Position numbers and translations under genes: made by a program | Shown: one piece after another, positions 21,208 through 30,600 of the stretch | How the letters are laid out: each line of letters starts with the position of its first letter | How positions within the stretch are numbered: the first letter of the stretch is position 1 | From: Carboxylicivirga linearis | Lineage (GTDB): Bacteria > Bacteroidota > Bacteroidia > Bacteroidales > Marinilabiliaceae | Direction of reading: 5' to 3' | NCBI RefSeq assembly: GCF_018271995.1 | Contig: NZ_JAGUCO010000001.1 | Span: forward strand, 434,001 to 498,000 | Length of the DNA: 64,000 nt | Notes under the pieces: generated by a model | What the model was told of the DNA's origin: nothing | Databases searched by the model: none | Seen by the model: only the letters and a program-made list of their open reading frames with translations

Positions 21208-22267
21208 GAGTAAACTGATTAAGATCTTTTATTATTAGTTCAACTTTATACCATTGTGGTTGAGACAGAATGGTTAATTCGTAGTTGTTCTGGTAATGTA
21301 AATCAAGTCGTTTCTTTATGTTTTCAATACCTATTCCTTGTTTAGTGTTTTTGTTTATTTCTCTTATAGTGTTTGCAATGCTAAAGCTTAGTCTCGATTC
21401 TTTCACTTCAATATTCACATCAATGGATAGAAAACCATCAATCATTTCGCCATGTTTAAATGCATTTTCGATAAACGGAATTAATAACATGGGAGCTGTT
21501 TTTATGTTTTCTCCATTTACAGAGCTTGTAAAGTTCACTTTTAAATGATCTTTAAATCGTATGCGCTCTAATTCAATGTATTCTTCTATATGGGCTATCT
21601 CTTCTTTTAATGACACTTTTGGCTGGTGAACCTGGTATAAAATATAATCCAGAAGGTTAGATAGACGGAGGATAACTTCAGGAGTGTGCTCCGATTTTTT
21701 AATAGCTAATCCATATATAGTATTAAGGGTGTTGAATAAGAAATGAGGATGAATTTGTTGTTTTAGATATTGTAATTCCTGTTCTCTAAGCTGAAGTTGA
21801 GTGGCTAAAATTTTATTCTCCAATTCTTTGTTTCGGGCATCGGTCTTAAAGTTGTTGTTGAGAATGTGAATAAAACTAATTATGCCCACAATTAAATACA
21901 CCAACATAAGTATAAACAAGAAGTTCTTACTCATAGGAGGCATTACTGAAACATTAAACTGAAGAAGAAAAATCAGGCAACCATACAATGCCAAAACAAT
22001 CAGATACGATGAAACAACAAATGTGTAGAAAGAGTACAGTGCAAATAATTGGTATTTCTTGGTCAACAGGAACCGAGGAATTAAGTATCGTTCCATAAAA
22101 TAGGTAACTCCCATAGTTAACGGTAGTAAACAGCTCGAAAACCAGGTGATGTAGACTTTGTCTTCAGAGTTGTAGCTAAAAAAATAGTAATAGAAAAACC
22201 AAACACCAATCCAAAAGATAAAATGCAGTGCAATAGTTTTGAATGATATGTTTAGGGAATTTCTCAT
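21200..22267 (-). CDS. LytS/YehU-type sensor histidine kinase
   Basis: The 355-residue membrane kinase has four hydrophobic segments in the first 130 residues, a short coiled coil (KELENKILATQLQLREQELQYLKQQ), and the His_kinase motif QIHPHFLFNTLN with phosphoacceptor H175. An ATPase domain follows, with the N box IPFIENAFKHGE and the G region QGIGIENIKKRL. It has no extracellular sensor domain, so it senses through its membrane segments or a partner. It forms an overlapping pair with the LytTR regulator downstream. Confidence 0.92.
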   Translation of the reverse strand: MRNSLNISFKTIALHFIFWIGVWFFYYYFFSYNSEDKVYITWFSSCLLPLTMGVTYFMERYLIPRFLLTKKYQLFALYSFYTFVVSSYLIVLALYGCLIFLLQFNVSVMPPMSKNFLFILMLVYLIVGIISFIHILNNNFKTDARNKELENKILATQLQLREQELQYLKQQIHPHFLFNTLNTIYGLAIKKSEHTPEVILRLSNLLDYILYQVHQPKVSLKEEIAHIEEYIELERIRFKDHLKVNFTSSVNGENIKTAPMLLIPFIENAFKHGEMIDGFLSIDVNIEVKESRLSFSIANTIREINKNTKQGIGIENIKKRLDLHYQNNYELTILSQPQWYKVELIIKDLNQFTHE

Positions 22268-22479
22268 TCATACAATATTAAGGTTTTTTGTACTTTTAAT
22301 TGGCTTTTATCGACCAAATACCAAATTAAGAGTCGTTTTTACCTGAATTAGAAATGTAAATCCAATAACGATTGGTTTTGTGTTAAATAGCAGAATGAAA
22401 CTGATGCTTATCGCTAATAAATTTTTGGTGTTGAAAAGCCAATTACATTTGAATCAGTATTCATTTAAACTTAATTCTT

Positions 22480-22872
22480 ATGACTGGATTTATTGGCAAA
22501 TTAAACGATGGCGGTCCTTTTTTTACCTATCCGCTTTTACTATTAATGATTGTTATTGTAGTGATGATCGTTAAGGCAGCAATCTCAAAATCCTCCAACG
22601 GAAAATCAATTGCTTTAATAAAATCATTGGGATGGTTTGTTCTTGCATGGGGATTTTTAGGCAGAACTTTTGGATTAATTATGGCATTCGATAATGTTTC
22701 GGCACACGGCGAATTAACTCCCAGCTTATTAGCAGGCGGATTAAAAATGGCACTTATCAATCCTTTGTTTGCCATTTTCATTTTCTTAATTGCAAGAGGT
22801 GGTGTTCTTTATTTATTATGGTCTAAAAAAAAGGATGACTTTAAGGAAAGTGGAGAGTTAATGGAGGCTTAA
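22480..22872 (+). CDS. Mini MotA/TolQ/ExbB-like membrane protein
   Basis: This 130-residue protein has three hydrophobic segments. The segment GWFVLAWGFLGRTFGLIMAFDNVSA, followed by LTPSLLAGGLKMALINPLFAIFIFLI, resembles the GLLGTVxGLIxAFxxIA...GISxALxTT core of ExbB/TolQ/MotA proton channels, but the usual N-terminal helix and cytoplasmic loops are missing. No ExbD/TolR partner is next to it. It lies divergent to the LytS kinase gene, about 210 nt away, so the two may be functionally linked. Relation to the proton-channel family is a motif-level inference. Confidence 0.65.
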   Translation: MTGFIGKLNDGGPFFTYPLLLLMIVIVVMIVKAAISKSSNGKSIALIKSLGWFVLAWGFLGRTFGLIMAFDNVSAHGELTPSLLAGGLKMALINPLFAIFIFLIARGGVLYLLWSKKKDDFKESGELMEA

Positions 22873-22881
22873 ACACAACAG

Positions 22882-22909
22882 AAGAGGCAAACATAATGGC
22901 TTGCCTCTT
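22882..22909. terminator. Bidirectional terminator after the ExbB-like gene
   Basis: A 9-bp perfect stem (22882-22890 with 22901-22909) has a 10-nt loop and TTT on the plus side. It lies between this gene and the convergent lipoprotein gene. Confidence 0.75.
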
Positions 22910-22946
22910 TGCATTTTCAAGTTATATAAACTACGGCATCAAGAGT

Positions 22947-24155
22947 CTATTGGAGTCTGTTTTCGGTTTTTTTCAATATCAAATCCAGATTGTCTTCAAA
23001 TAAATAGGTGTATTTAATTAAATCGGTGATGTATTCTGTCGATTCATCACTAAATTGGAATGCTATATCAACTATCCACTCACCGGTCTCTTCCTCAAGT
23101 AAACGGGCAACTGCATTTCCATTGGCAATTATTGTGTTATTTGCATAGCGAATGCTGAGAATAGAATTGTCGTTTACAACATTAGCTGTTTGGTTGGCTA
23201 ATTCTTTACTTGCAAGCTTTTTGGTTTCAATAACTGAGATGTCATTTAGTAAATCGGCGCTGTTTACTTCTGCTATTATTTTTATATCACCAATTTGAGT
23301 TGATGAGTATATGTCGTTAATAACGGGTTTGTTTTCAAAGTCACCTTCATAGATTCCAGCAATATATTGCTCAAAAACCAAATTAATATCGTTAAGCAAG
23401 GTATATCGCCACGAAGCATTACCATTAAACGCTGACATTTCAATTTGGAAGGAGTAAGGAATAGGATTGAATGTGAGGTTAATATTTTCAATATTACCAG
23501 AGTCGGAAAAGTCCATTATAATATTGCTTGATGCGATTAGCTTATCTTCCACTTTTATATCAAGGTACAGACTTTTTAAAATCTCATTTAATATAGTACC
23601 ATCTTCTAATACGTCACCTTTACCAGAAAAATTACCATTGTAGCTGGTAAAATCATACAGTCTTAAAGTGACATTATTATCTGTATGATTACTGTCAGAA
23701 GGAAATAGAAAGGTGATATCTTCACCATCAGCCGATGTTTGTATAAAATCATTTAACTTAAGGTCCCATTCCCATATTCCATAACCCTCATTCCAAATGA
23801 CTCCTATATCATTGCAGCTATTGGTGGTCAATGTTAACAGTTCTTCAAATTGTGTTTGAATGAAGGTTTTATCAACCATTTTTGTGCCTATTTCAGCAAT
23901 TGAGTGAACCAGATTCTGATGGTTACTCACATCAACTTGCATATAACCAGCAAGGTTTAAACATAGGTTTGCAAAATCTGTTTGCGCCAGACCATTTGTT
24001 TCTGATGCAAGGGAAATTCCTGCTTGTATAATGTTTTGCTTATCCTTAGGAGCGCCTAAGGTACTGAACTGATCGTTATCTTCTTCTTTGCTACATGCTG
24101 AAAGTAAAATGGTAGCTATGAAAAGGATAGTTTTTATTTTGGGTATTATTTTCAA
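22947..24155 (-). CDS. Putative surface lipoprotein of unknown function
   Basis: The reading frame extends up to 24245, but the first plausible lipoprotein signal peptide (KIIPKIKTILFIATILLSAC) begins at a TTG at 24155; a GTG at 24182 is an alternative. The lipobox LSAC is followed by SKEEDND. A lysine plus acidic residues right after the cysteine is the lipoprotein export signal described in Capnocytophaga for surface display. The remaining sequence is a mixed alpha/beta protein without a motif I recognise. It converges on the ExbB-like gene. Start codon choice is uncertain. Confidence 0.6.
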   Translation of the reverse strand: MKIIPKIKTILFIATILLSACSKEEDNDQFSTLGAPKDKQNIIQAGISLASETNGLAQTDFANLCLNLAGYMQVDVSNHQNLVHSIAEIGTKMVDKTFIQTQFEELLTLTTNSCNDIGVIWNEGYGIWEWDLKLNDFIQTSADGEDITFLFPSDSNHTDNNVTLRLYDFTSYNGNFSGKGDVLEDGTILNEILKSLYLDIKVEDKLIASSNIIMDFSDSGNIENINLTFNPIPYSFQIEMSAFNGNASWRYTLLNDINLVFEQYIAGIYEGDFENKPVINDIYSSTQIGDIKIIAEVNSADLLNDISVIETKKLASKELANQTANVVNDNSILSIRYANNTIIANGNAVARLLEEETGEWIVDIAFQFSDESTEYITDLIKYTYLFEDNLDLILKKTENRLQ

Positions 24156-24387
24156 GATTTGAATTTTAAGGTTTTTTCTCACTCTGATAATATGACAAAG
24201 GAGAGGTCGAAAACACGTATGCCAGACATTAAAAAGTTTGATCAATAGGTTGTTTATGGTTGTGTAGTTCAGAAGCTAACTATGTAATTGTTGTAAGTTT
24301 TAATTAATTTTATCTACATATTTATGTGAGGGCCAAAGGTGTCTAAACTATAAGCCAAAATACAAATTTAATATCCAATCATATACT

Positions 24388-25995
24388 ATGAAAAGAAGAC
24401 ATTTTATTCTTAACTCGTTATTGGCAGGAGTTGCATTAGGTGTAAATGCGTGTAAGCCTGGTGGGAAAAAAGTATCAGAGCCAATAGATGGAGATTTGCA
24501 GAGTAGTTTCGAACTTGATGAGATTAGTGTGCAGGAGCTTCAGGTTAAGATGCAAAAGGGAGAATTCACTTCAAAGCAGATTACTAATTTGTATATAAAT
24601 AGAATTAAAACCATTGACCATTTAAAAACGAATGCCGTGGTTGAGATTAATCCGGATGCTGTTGCTATTGCCGAAGTTTTGGATAAGGAGCGACAAGAAG
24701 GAAAAGTGAGAGGGCCATTACACGGAATACCCGTTTTGATAAAAGATAATATAAATACAGGTGATAAGATGATAACCTCTGCCGGATCATTGGCATTTAT
24801 CGACCATAGCGCTTCAAAGGATGCATTTATTATAGAGAAGTTACGTGAAGCAGGGATGGTTTTATTAGGGAAGACTAACCTGAGTGAGTGGGCTAACTTC
24901 AGATCTACCAATTCAAGCAGCGGATGGAGCGGCAGAGGAGGTCAAACTCGTAACCCGTATGTGTTAGATCGTACTCCTTGTGGATCTTCTTCCGGATCTG
25001 CTGTTGCAGTATCAGCTAACTTTGCCCCAATAGCAATAGGTACAGAAACGGATGGTTCTATAGTATGTCCATCTGGTATTAATGGTATTGTAGGGATTAA
25101 ACCTACTGTTGGTACATGGTCTCGAAGTGGAATAATTCCCATTTCTGAAAGTCAGGATACTGCCGGACCTATGGGTAAAAGTGTAAAAGATGCAGCGTTG
25201 TTGTTACGTGCCTTAGTTGCTAAAGATAATGATGATGCAGCAACACAGAAACAACCCGATAATTTTGGTATCTACCTCAATTTTGATGAATATGCCCTTC
25301 AGGGATCAAGAATTGGATACTTAAAAAGTTTGGCAGGGTTTGATAAGCGTGTATCGGCAATTATGGATGAGGTAGTTTCTACACTTAAAGATAAAGGAGC
25401 TGATGTAGTTGAGGTTGATATGGGTGATGAACTAAATAGCCTGGGACAATACGAGTGGACTGTATTGTTATGTGAATTTAAGGACGGGGTTAATAAATAT
25501 TTGGCTGCTCATCCAGAACTGCCTTATAAATCACTGAGCGATTTGATTGCTTTTAATAAAAAGAATTCAAAAGCTGAAATGCCATGGTTCGAGCAGGAAA
25601 TTATGGAGATGTCGGATCAAACAAATGGCCTTGATGATGAAAAATATATGGATGCAATAAAGAAGTGTCGTGAGCTATCGCAAAATAAAGGAATAGATAA
25701 GCTGATTGATAGTAATAAATTAGATGCTTTAATGGCGCCAACTAATGGTGCAGCATGGGTGATAGACTTTGTTAACGGCGATAACTTTGGAGGAGGAAGT
25801 TCACAATTGGCTGCAATTTCGGGTTATCCGAGCGTTACTGTTCCCGCCGGTGATATTAAAGGATTGCCAATAGGAGTTTCATTTTTTGGAAAAGCATGGA
25901 CCGAAAGTAGGCTAATACAATTGTCGCATGCATATGAAGTGGCTAGTAAGAAAAGGATTGTGCCAGAGTTTAAAACCAGCTTGTTGGATGTTTAA
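24388..25995 (+). CDS. Amidase-signature lipoprotein
   Basis: The 535-residue hydrolase has the full amidase-signature catalytic set: K119 (GIPVLIKDN), cis-serine S200 in CGSSSGS, and nucleophile S224 in TETDGSI. The spacing of the two serines, 24 residues, equals that in GatA. GatA itself is cytoplasmic, but this protein begins with MKRRHFILNSLLAGVALGVNAC, a lipoprotein signal. It is therefore probably an extracytoplasmic amidase acting on amides or peptides and not a GatCAB subunit. There is no gatB or gatC nearby. It is monocistronic with its own terminator. Confidence 0.88.
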   Translation: MKRRHFILNSLLAGVALGVNACKPGGKKVSEPIDGDLQSSFELDEISVQELQVKMQKGEFTSKQITNLYINRIKTIDHLKTNAVVEINPDAVAIAEVLDKERQEGKVRGPLHGIPVLIKDNINTGDKMITSAGSLAFIDHSASKDAFIIEKLREAGMVLLGKTNLSEWANFRSTNSSSGWSGRGGQTRNPYVLDRTPCGSSSGSAVAVSANFAPIAIGTETDGSIVCPSGINGIVGIKPTVGTWSRSGIIPISESQDTAGPMGKSVKDAALLLRALVAKDNDDAATQKQPDNFGIYLNFDEYALQGSRIGYLKSLAGFDKRVSAIMDEVVSTLKDKGADVVEVDMGDELNSLGQYEWTVLLCEFKDGVNKYLAAHPELPYKSLSDLIAFNKKNSKAEMPWFEQEIMEMSDQTNGLDDEKYMDAIKKCRELSQNKGIDKLIDSNKLDALMAPTNGAAWVIDFVNGDNFGGGSSQLAAISGYPSVTVPAGDIKGLPIGVSFFGKAWTESRLIQLSHAYEVASKKRIVPEFKTSLLDV

Positions 25996-26019
25996 TAAAT
26001 AAAGTGAGATAATAAAAAG

Positions 26020-26051
26020 GCCGGGTAATCTTTTCAGAAAACCCGGCTTTT
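26020..26051 (+). terminator. Rho-independent terminator of the amidase gene
   Basis: A 7-bp GC-rich stem (26020-26026 with 26041-26047), extended by A-T pairs across a bulge, is followed by TTTT. It lies 25 nt after the amidase stop. Confidence 0.8.
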
Positions 26052-26091
26052 CAGTAACAACCCTAATCGATAATTCTTAGAGATTTATTCA

Positions 26092-26108
26092 TTGCTTCAA
26101 AGAAGCAA
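26092..26108 (-). terminator. Possible terminator of gltD
   Basis: A 7-bp stem (26092-26098 with 26102-26108) with a 3-nt loop lies 9 nt after the gltD stop on the minus strand. The following sequence is only weakly T-rich, so this is tentative. Confidence 0.4.
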
Positions 26109-26116
26109 CGATTGAC

Positions 26117-27535
26117 TTAGCTTAAAAATTCATGTACTTTCTCTGCCGCTTCACGACCTTTAGCAATAGCTGTAACTACCAGGCTGGCTCCGTTGGAAGC
26201 ATCACCCGCAGCAAATACTTTATCTTTACTGGTTTGATAGTTGCCATCAATTTTGATATTGCCACGGCCATCTAAATCAAGTCCGAATTCGTTTACAATA
26301 CCTTCGTGAACTGGACTAACAAAACCCATTGAAAGAAGAACCAATTCCACATCTATAACTTCAGCGGTTTCCGGCTTTTCATTCATTTTCCATTGGCCAT
26401 TTTCATCTTTGGTCCACTCAACTTCAACCAATTCCACTTGTTTTAGCTTACCTTCTTCACCAATAAAACGTTTGGTGTTCAGGCTCCAGCGTCTTTCACA
26501 ACCTTCTTCATGTGAGGTAGATGTTTTTAACACGGTTGGCCAGTATGGCCAAGGGTTTCCATCTGCACGCTCTTTAGGAGGCTTGGGTAATATTTCAATT
26601 TGTGTAACCGATTTGGCTTTTTGGCGAATAGAAGTACCAATACAGTCGCTACCAGTATCACCACCTCCAATCACCAACACATTTTTACCAGTGGCAATAA
26701 GTCTTTCTCCATTTGTAAATTGCTCACCTCGGTTAACCTTATTCTGTTGTTTCAAAAAGTCCATTGCAAAATGAACCCCGCTCAATTCACGACCTTCCAC
26801 AGGTAAATCTCGTGGTTTCATGGCGCCAATTGTTAAAACAACAGCATCAAAATCTTTTAGTAGTTCTTCACCAGTTATATCCTGGCCAACAGCTGTACTT
26901 GTTTTGAAAATAATACCTTCCTTCTCAAAAATAGCCAGACGACGGTCGATAACTTTTTTGTTTAACTTAAAGTCTGGGATACCATATCGTAATAAACCTC
27001 CAATGGCATCGTCTTTTTCAAATAAGGTAACAGTGTGTCCTGCCTGATTCAATAAATCAGCAGCTGACATACCTGCTGGTCCTGATCCAACAACAGCTAC
27101 TTTCTTACCTGTTCTTTTTGCAGGGATATTAGGTTGAACATATCCTTCCTTAAAAGCTTTCTCAACAATTGAAGCTTCGTTTTCGCGGATGGTGACTGCT
27201 TCTTTATGAATAGCCAAAACACATGATTTTTCACATGGGTTTGGACAAATACGACCAGTGAATTCCGGAAAACTGTTAGTTGAATGAAGGATTTCGCTGG
27301 CTAATTTCCATTCTCCCTTATAAACTGCGTCTTGCCATTCCGGAATTTTACTTCCTACCGGACAAGCCCAGTGACAAAATGGAATACCGCAATCCATACA
27401 ACGTGATGCCTGAAGGACGCGATCTTCTTGATTAAGCGTTTGCTCAACTTCGCCATAGTCGTCAACACGCTCACTAATGGGGCGATTTCCCCCTTCTTTT
27501 CGTGGTATATTTATGAAACCTCTAGGATCTGCCAT
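26117..27535 (-). CDS. gltD: Glutamate synthase small subunit
   Basis: GltD passes electrons from NADPH to the large subunit GltB for glutamate synthesis from glutamine and 2-oxoglutarate. The ATG at 27535 (MADPRGF) is chosen; an ATG 39 nt further upstream would fall inside a terminator-like hairpin. The 472-residue product has the N-terminal cysteine clusters for two 4Fe-4S centres (C46, C49, C54, C58 and C97, C101, C105). A FAD-binding GSGPAG at 150-155 and an NADPH-binding GGGDTG near 300 follow. Length is normal. It follows gltB by 91 nt in the same direction. Confidence 0.96.
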   Translation of the reverse strand: MADPRGFINIPRKEGGNRPISERVDDYGEVEQTLNQEDRVLQASRCMDCGIPFCHWACPVGSKIPEWQDAVYKGEWKLASEILHSTNSFPEFTGRICPNPCEKSCVLAIHKEAVTIRENEASIVEKAFKEGYVQPNIPAKRTGKKVAVVGSGPAGMSAADLLNQAGHTVTLFEKDDAIGGLLRYGIPDFKLNKKVIDRRLAIFEKEGIIFKTSTAVGQDITGEELLKDFDAVVLTIGAMKPRDLPVEGRELSGVHFAMDFLKQQNKVNRGEQFTNGERLIATGKNVLVIGGGDTGSDCIGTSIRQKAKSVTQIEILPKPPKERADGNPWPYWPTVLKTSTSHEEGCERRWSLNTKRFIGEEGKLKQVELVEVEWTKDENGQWKMNEKPETAEVIDVELVLLSMGFVSPVHEGIVNEFGLDLDGRGNIKIDGNYQTSKDKVFAAGDASNGASLVVTAIAKGREAAEKVHEFLS

Positions 27536-27555
27536 AATCTCTCTTTTTAAAAGAA

Positions 27556-27604
27556 AAACCGGGATGGGTTCCATTGAACCTCACTCGTTCTCAATTCCCG
27601 GTTT
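27556..27604 (-). terminator. Terminator-like hairpin between gltB and gltD
   Basis: A 9-bp stem (27556-27564 with 27596-27604) carries a 31-nt loop. On the minus strand it is followed by a run of T, with the form of an intrinsic terminator right after the gltB stop and 21 nt before the gltD start. It may lower gltD expression or be an attenuation site. Confidence 0.6.
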
Positions 27605-27626
27605 GCTCTTAATTATTCTTTAAATA

Positions 27627-30600
27627 CTATTCTCTAATAAATGGAGCGTCTTCTGTTTCACGCAACTTTTGTTCAAGCTCTTTAATTTTTTGTTCCTGAA
27701 GTACTTTTTTGTATTCAAACGGAATAACCTTAATGAATTTAGGTAAGTACTGAGTCCAGTTCACTAATATATCCTGAGCTTTTTCACTATTAGTATGTAG
27801 CAAATGTTTGTTAAGCATAAACTGTAATTCTTTAATGTCAGCATGATCTTCGACGGGTGTCAGATCTACCAATCCTTTATTACAGTAATAGTCAAAGTTA
27901 CCTTCTTCATCAAGCACGTAGGCTATACCTCCACTCATACCTGCAGCAAAATTACGTCCTGTTTTACCCAAAACAGCAACTCGTCCGCCAGTCATGTATT
28001 CGCAACAGTGATCTCCTACTCCTTCAACAACAGCATAAGCACCTGAGTTACGAACAGCAAAGCGTTCGCCGGCTACACCTCTTACATAAACAAATCCTTG
28101 GGTAGCACCATATAGTACAGTGTTACCAATAATGATATTCTCTTCAGGTTTAAAGCTTGTACCGTGCGGAGGAACTACAATGATTTTACCTCCCGACAAA
28201 CCTTTACCCATGTAATCATTGGCATCACCTTCAAGTTTAAAACTTACTCCTTTGGTTAAGAATGCACCAAAACTTTGTCCGGCAGATCCTTTGAAGGTAC
28301 AGTTAATAGTATTTTTGGGTAATCCTTCTTCACCATATTTTTTAGAAACCTCACCAGAAAGCATTGCACCTACAGTACGATCGATGTTGTTAATATCATT
28401 AGCAATCCATACTTTTTGTTGATTCAATAAAGCCGGTTGAGCTAATTTAATTAAACTACGGTCAAGTACTTCATCAATCTTATGATCCTGAGTGGTAGTA
28501 TTTCTAAGTGGATATGTTTTTCCTTCTTCAGGGAAATACAATACTTTACTTAAATCAACACCTTTAGATTTCCAGTTACTTACTTCTTTGTCTTGCTCTA
28601 GTAAATCAGTTCGTCCAATGATATCATCTAATGATTTATAGCCTAATTCAGCTAATATTTCACGAACTTCCTGTGCAATAAAGTTAAAGAAGTTAACAAC
28701 GTACTTGTATTTACCAATAAAGCGTTTTCTTAATGCTTCATCTTGTGTAGCAATACCCGCAGGACATGTATTTAAGTGACACTTACGCATCATTATACAG
28801 CCTAAGGTTACCAGAGCAGAAGTAGCAAAACCGTATTCTTCAGCTCCCAGCATAGCCATCTTCACTACGTCTAAACCAGTTTTTAGCTGACCGTCGGTTT
28901 GAATTTTAACCCTACCTCTAAGGTTATTCATTACTAAAGTTTGCTGAGCTTCGGACAATCCAATCTCAACTGGTAAACCAGCATGTTTAATCGAACTTGT
29001 TGGGCTTGCCCCTGTTCCACCTTCTGTACCGCTAATTACAATTAAGTCGGCATGTGCTTTAGCAACACCTGCAGCAACGGTTCCAACTCCATCTTCCGAT
29101 ACCAGCTTAACACTGATACGGGCAGCAGGATTGGTGTTTTTAAGATCGTAAATTAGCTGTGCCAAATCCTCAATTGAATAAATATCGTGATGAGGAGGAG
29201 GTGAAATTAAGGTAATACCAGGTGTTGAATTACGCAGGCGTGCAATAATTTTATCCACTTTAAATCCTGGTAGCTGGCCACCTTCACCAGGTTTAGCTCC
29301 CTGAGCAATTTTTATCTGAAGTTCATCAGCATTAACCAGGTAGTTGTTGGTTACACCAAATCGTCCACTGGCAATTTGTTTGATGGAACTACGTGCATCG
29401 CTTTTGAAACGTTGGGCGTCCTCACCACCTTCTCCGGTGTTGCTTCGTCCTCCTACAGTATTCATAGCTCTAGCCATTGCTTCATGAGCTTCGCGTGAAA
29501 TCGAACCATAAGACATTGCTCCGGTTACAAAGCGCTTCATGATAGCTTCTACCGGTTCAACCTCGCTAATGTCGATTGATTTCCCTTTTTTAAGTCTCAT
29601 CAATCCTCGCAAAAACAAAGGTGTTTGATTGTCCTCTGCTACGCGTTGACTATATTCTTTGTATTTCGAATAATCATTTTGCGATGTAGCCCACTGTAAT
29701 AACCCAATTGTTTCGGGGTTCCATCCATGCTTTTCACCGTACTTACGATACGCATAACTTCCTTTTGTGTCAAAAGGATTTTTGTTGAAAGTTGGAGCAA
29801 AGGCTTTTGCATGATCTAGAGCGCTTTCTTTGGCAATTTCTTCAAATCCAATACCTCCAATTTTCGAAGGTGTTCCAACAAAACATTTGTTGATAACTTC
29901 CTCAGAAATTCCCAATGCTTCAAATATCTGAGCTCCATGATAACTTCTAAGCGTACTGATACCCATTTTTGAGAATATCTTGAGCAAACCTTTGTCAACG
30001 GCTTTGATATAATTTCTACGCGCTTCCGGGAAATCAATATCGATTTTGCCAGTAGAAGTCAGGTTATCCAGAACACCAAAACATACATAAGGGTTAATTA
30101 CGGATGCTCCATATCCTAATAACAATGCAAAATGCATTACTTCTCTAGCTTCACCTGTTTCCACTATTAAACCAACCTGCATACGCTTTTTGGTTTTAAT
30201 TAAGTGGTGGTGAGTGGTGGCAACTGCAAGTAAAGAAGGAACAGCTGCATGGTCGGCATCAATATCCTTATCACTTAAAATAATATAGTTGTTGCCATCG
30301 TCAACTGCTTTTTCAGCAGCGGCACAAATAGAATCAATTGCTTTTTCAAGACCTTTTTTTCCATCTTTTACCTTATATACCATTGGAATGGTAACATGAG
30401 TAAATTCTTCGCGACGGAAATCCTTAATCTTAGCCAGATCATTATTAGTCATGATCGGACTCTCAAATTTAATTGAACGGCATTGTGATGGTTCTTCGCT
30501 CAATAAATTTTTTGAAACAGAGCCTATATAATTTGTTAAGGCCATTACCAAACCTTCACGAATTGGATCGATTGGTGGGTTGGTAACCTGAGCAAATAAC

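Noticed and set aside
24388-25995. GatA subunit of the aspartyl/glutamyl-tRNA amidotransferase
   Set aside because: A lipoprotein signal peptide precedes the amidase domain and no gatB or gatC gene is present.
26409-26774. A 121-codon open frame antisense to gltD
   Set aside because: gltD is certain on the other strand, and the antisense translation shows no family pattern.
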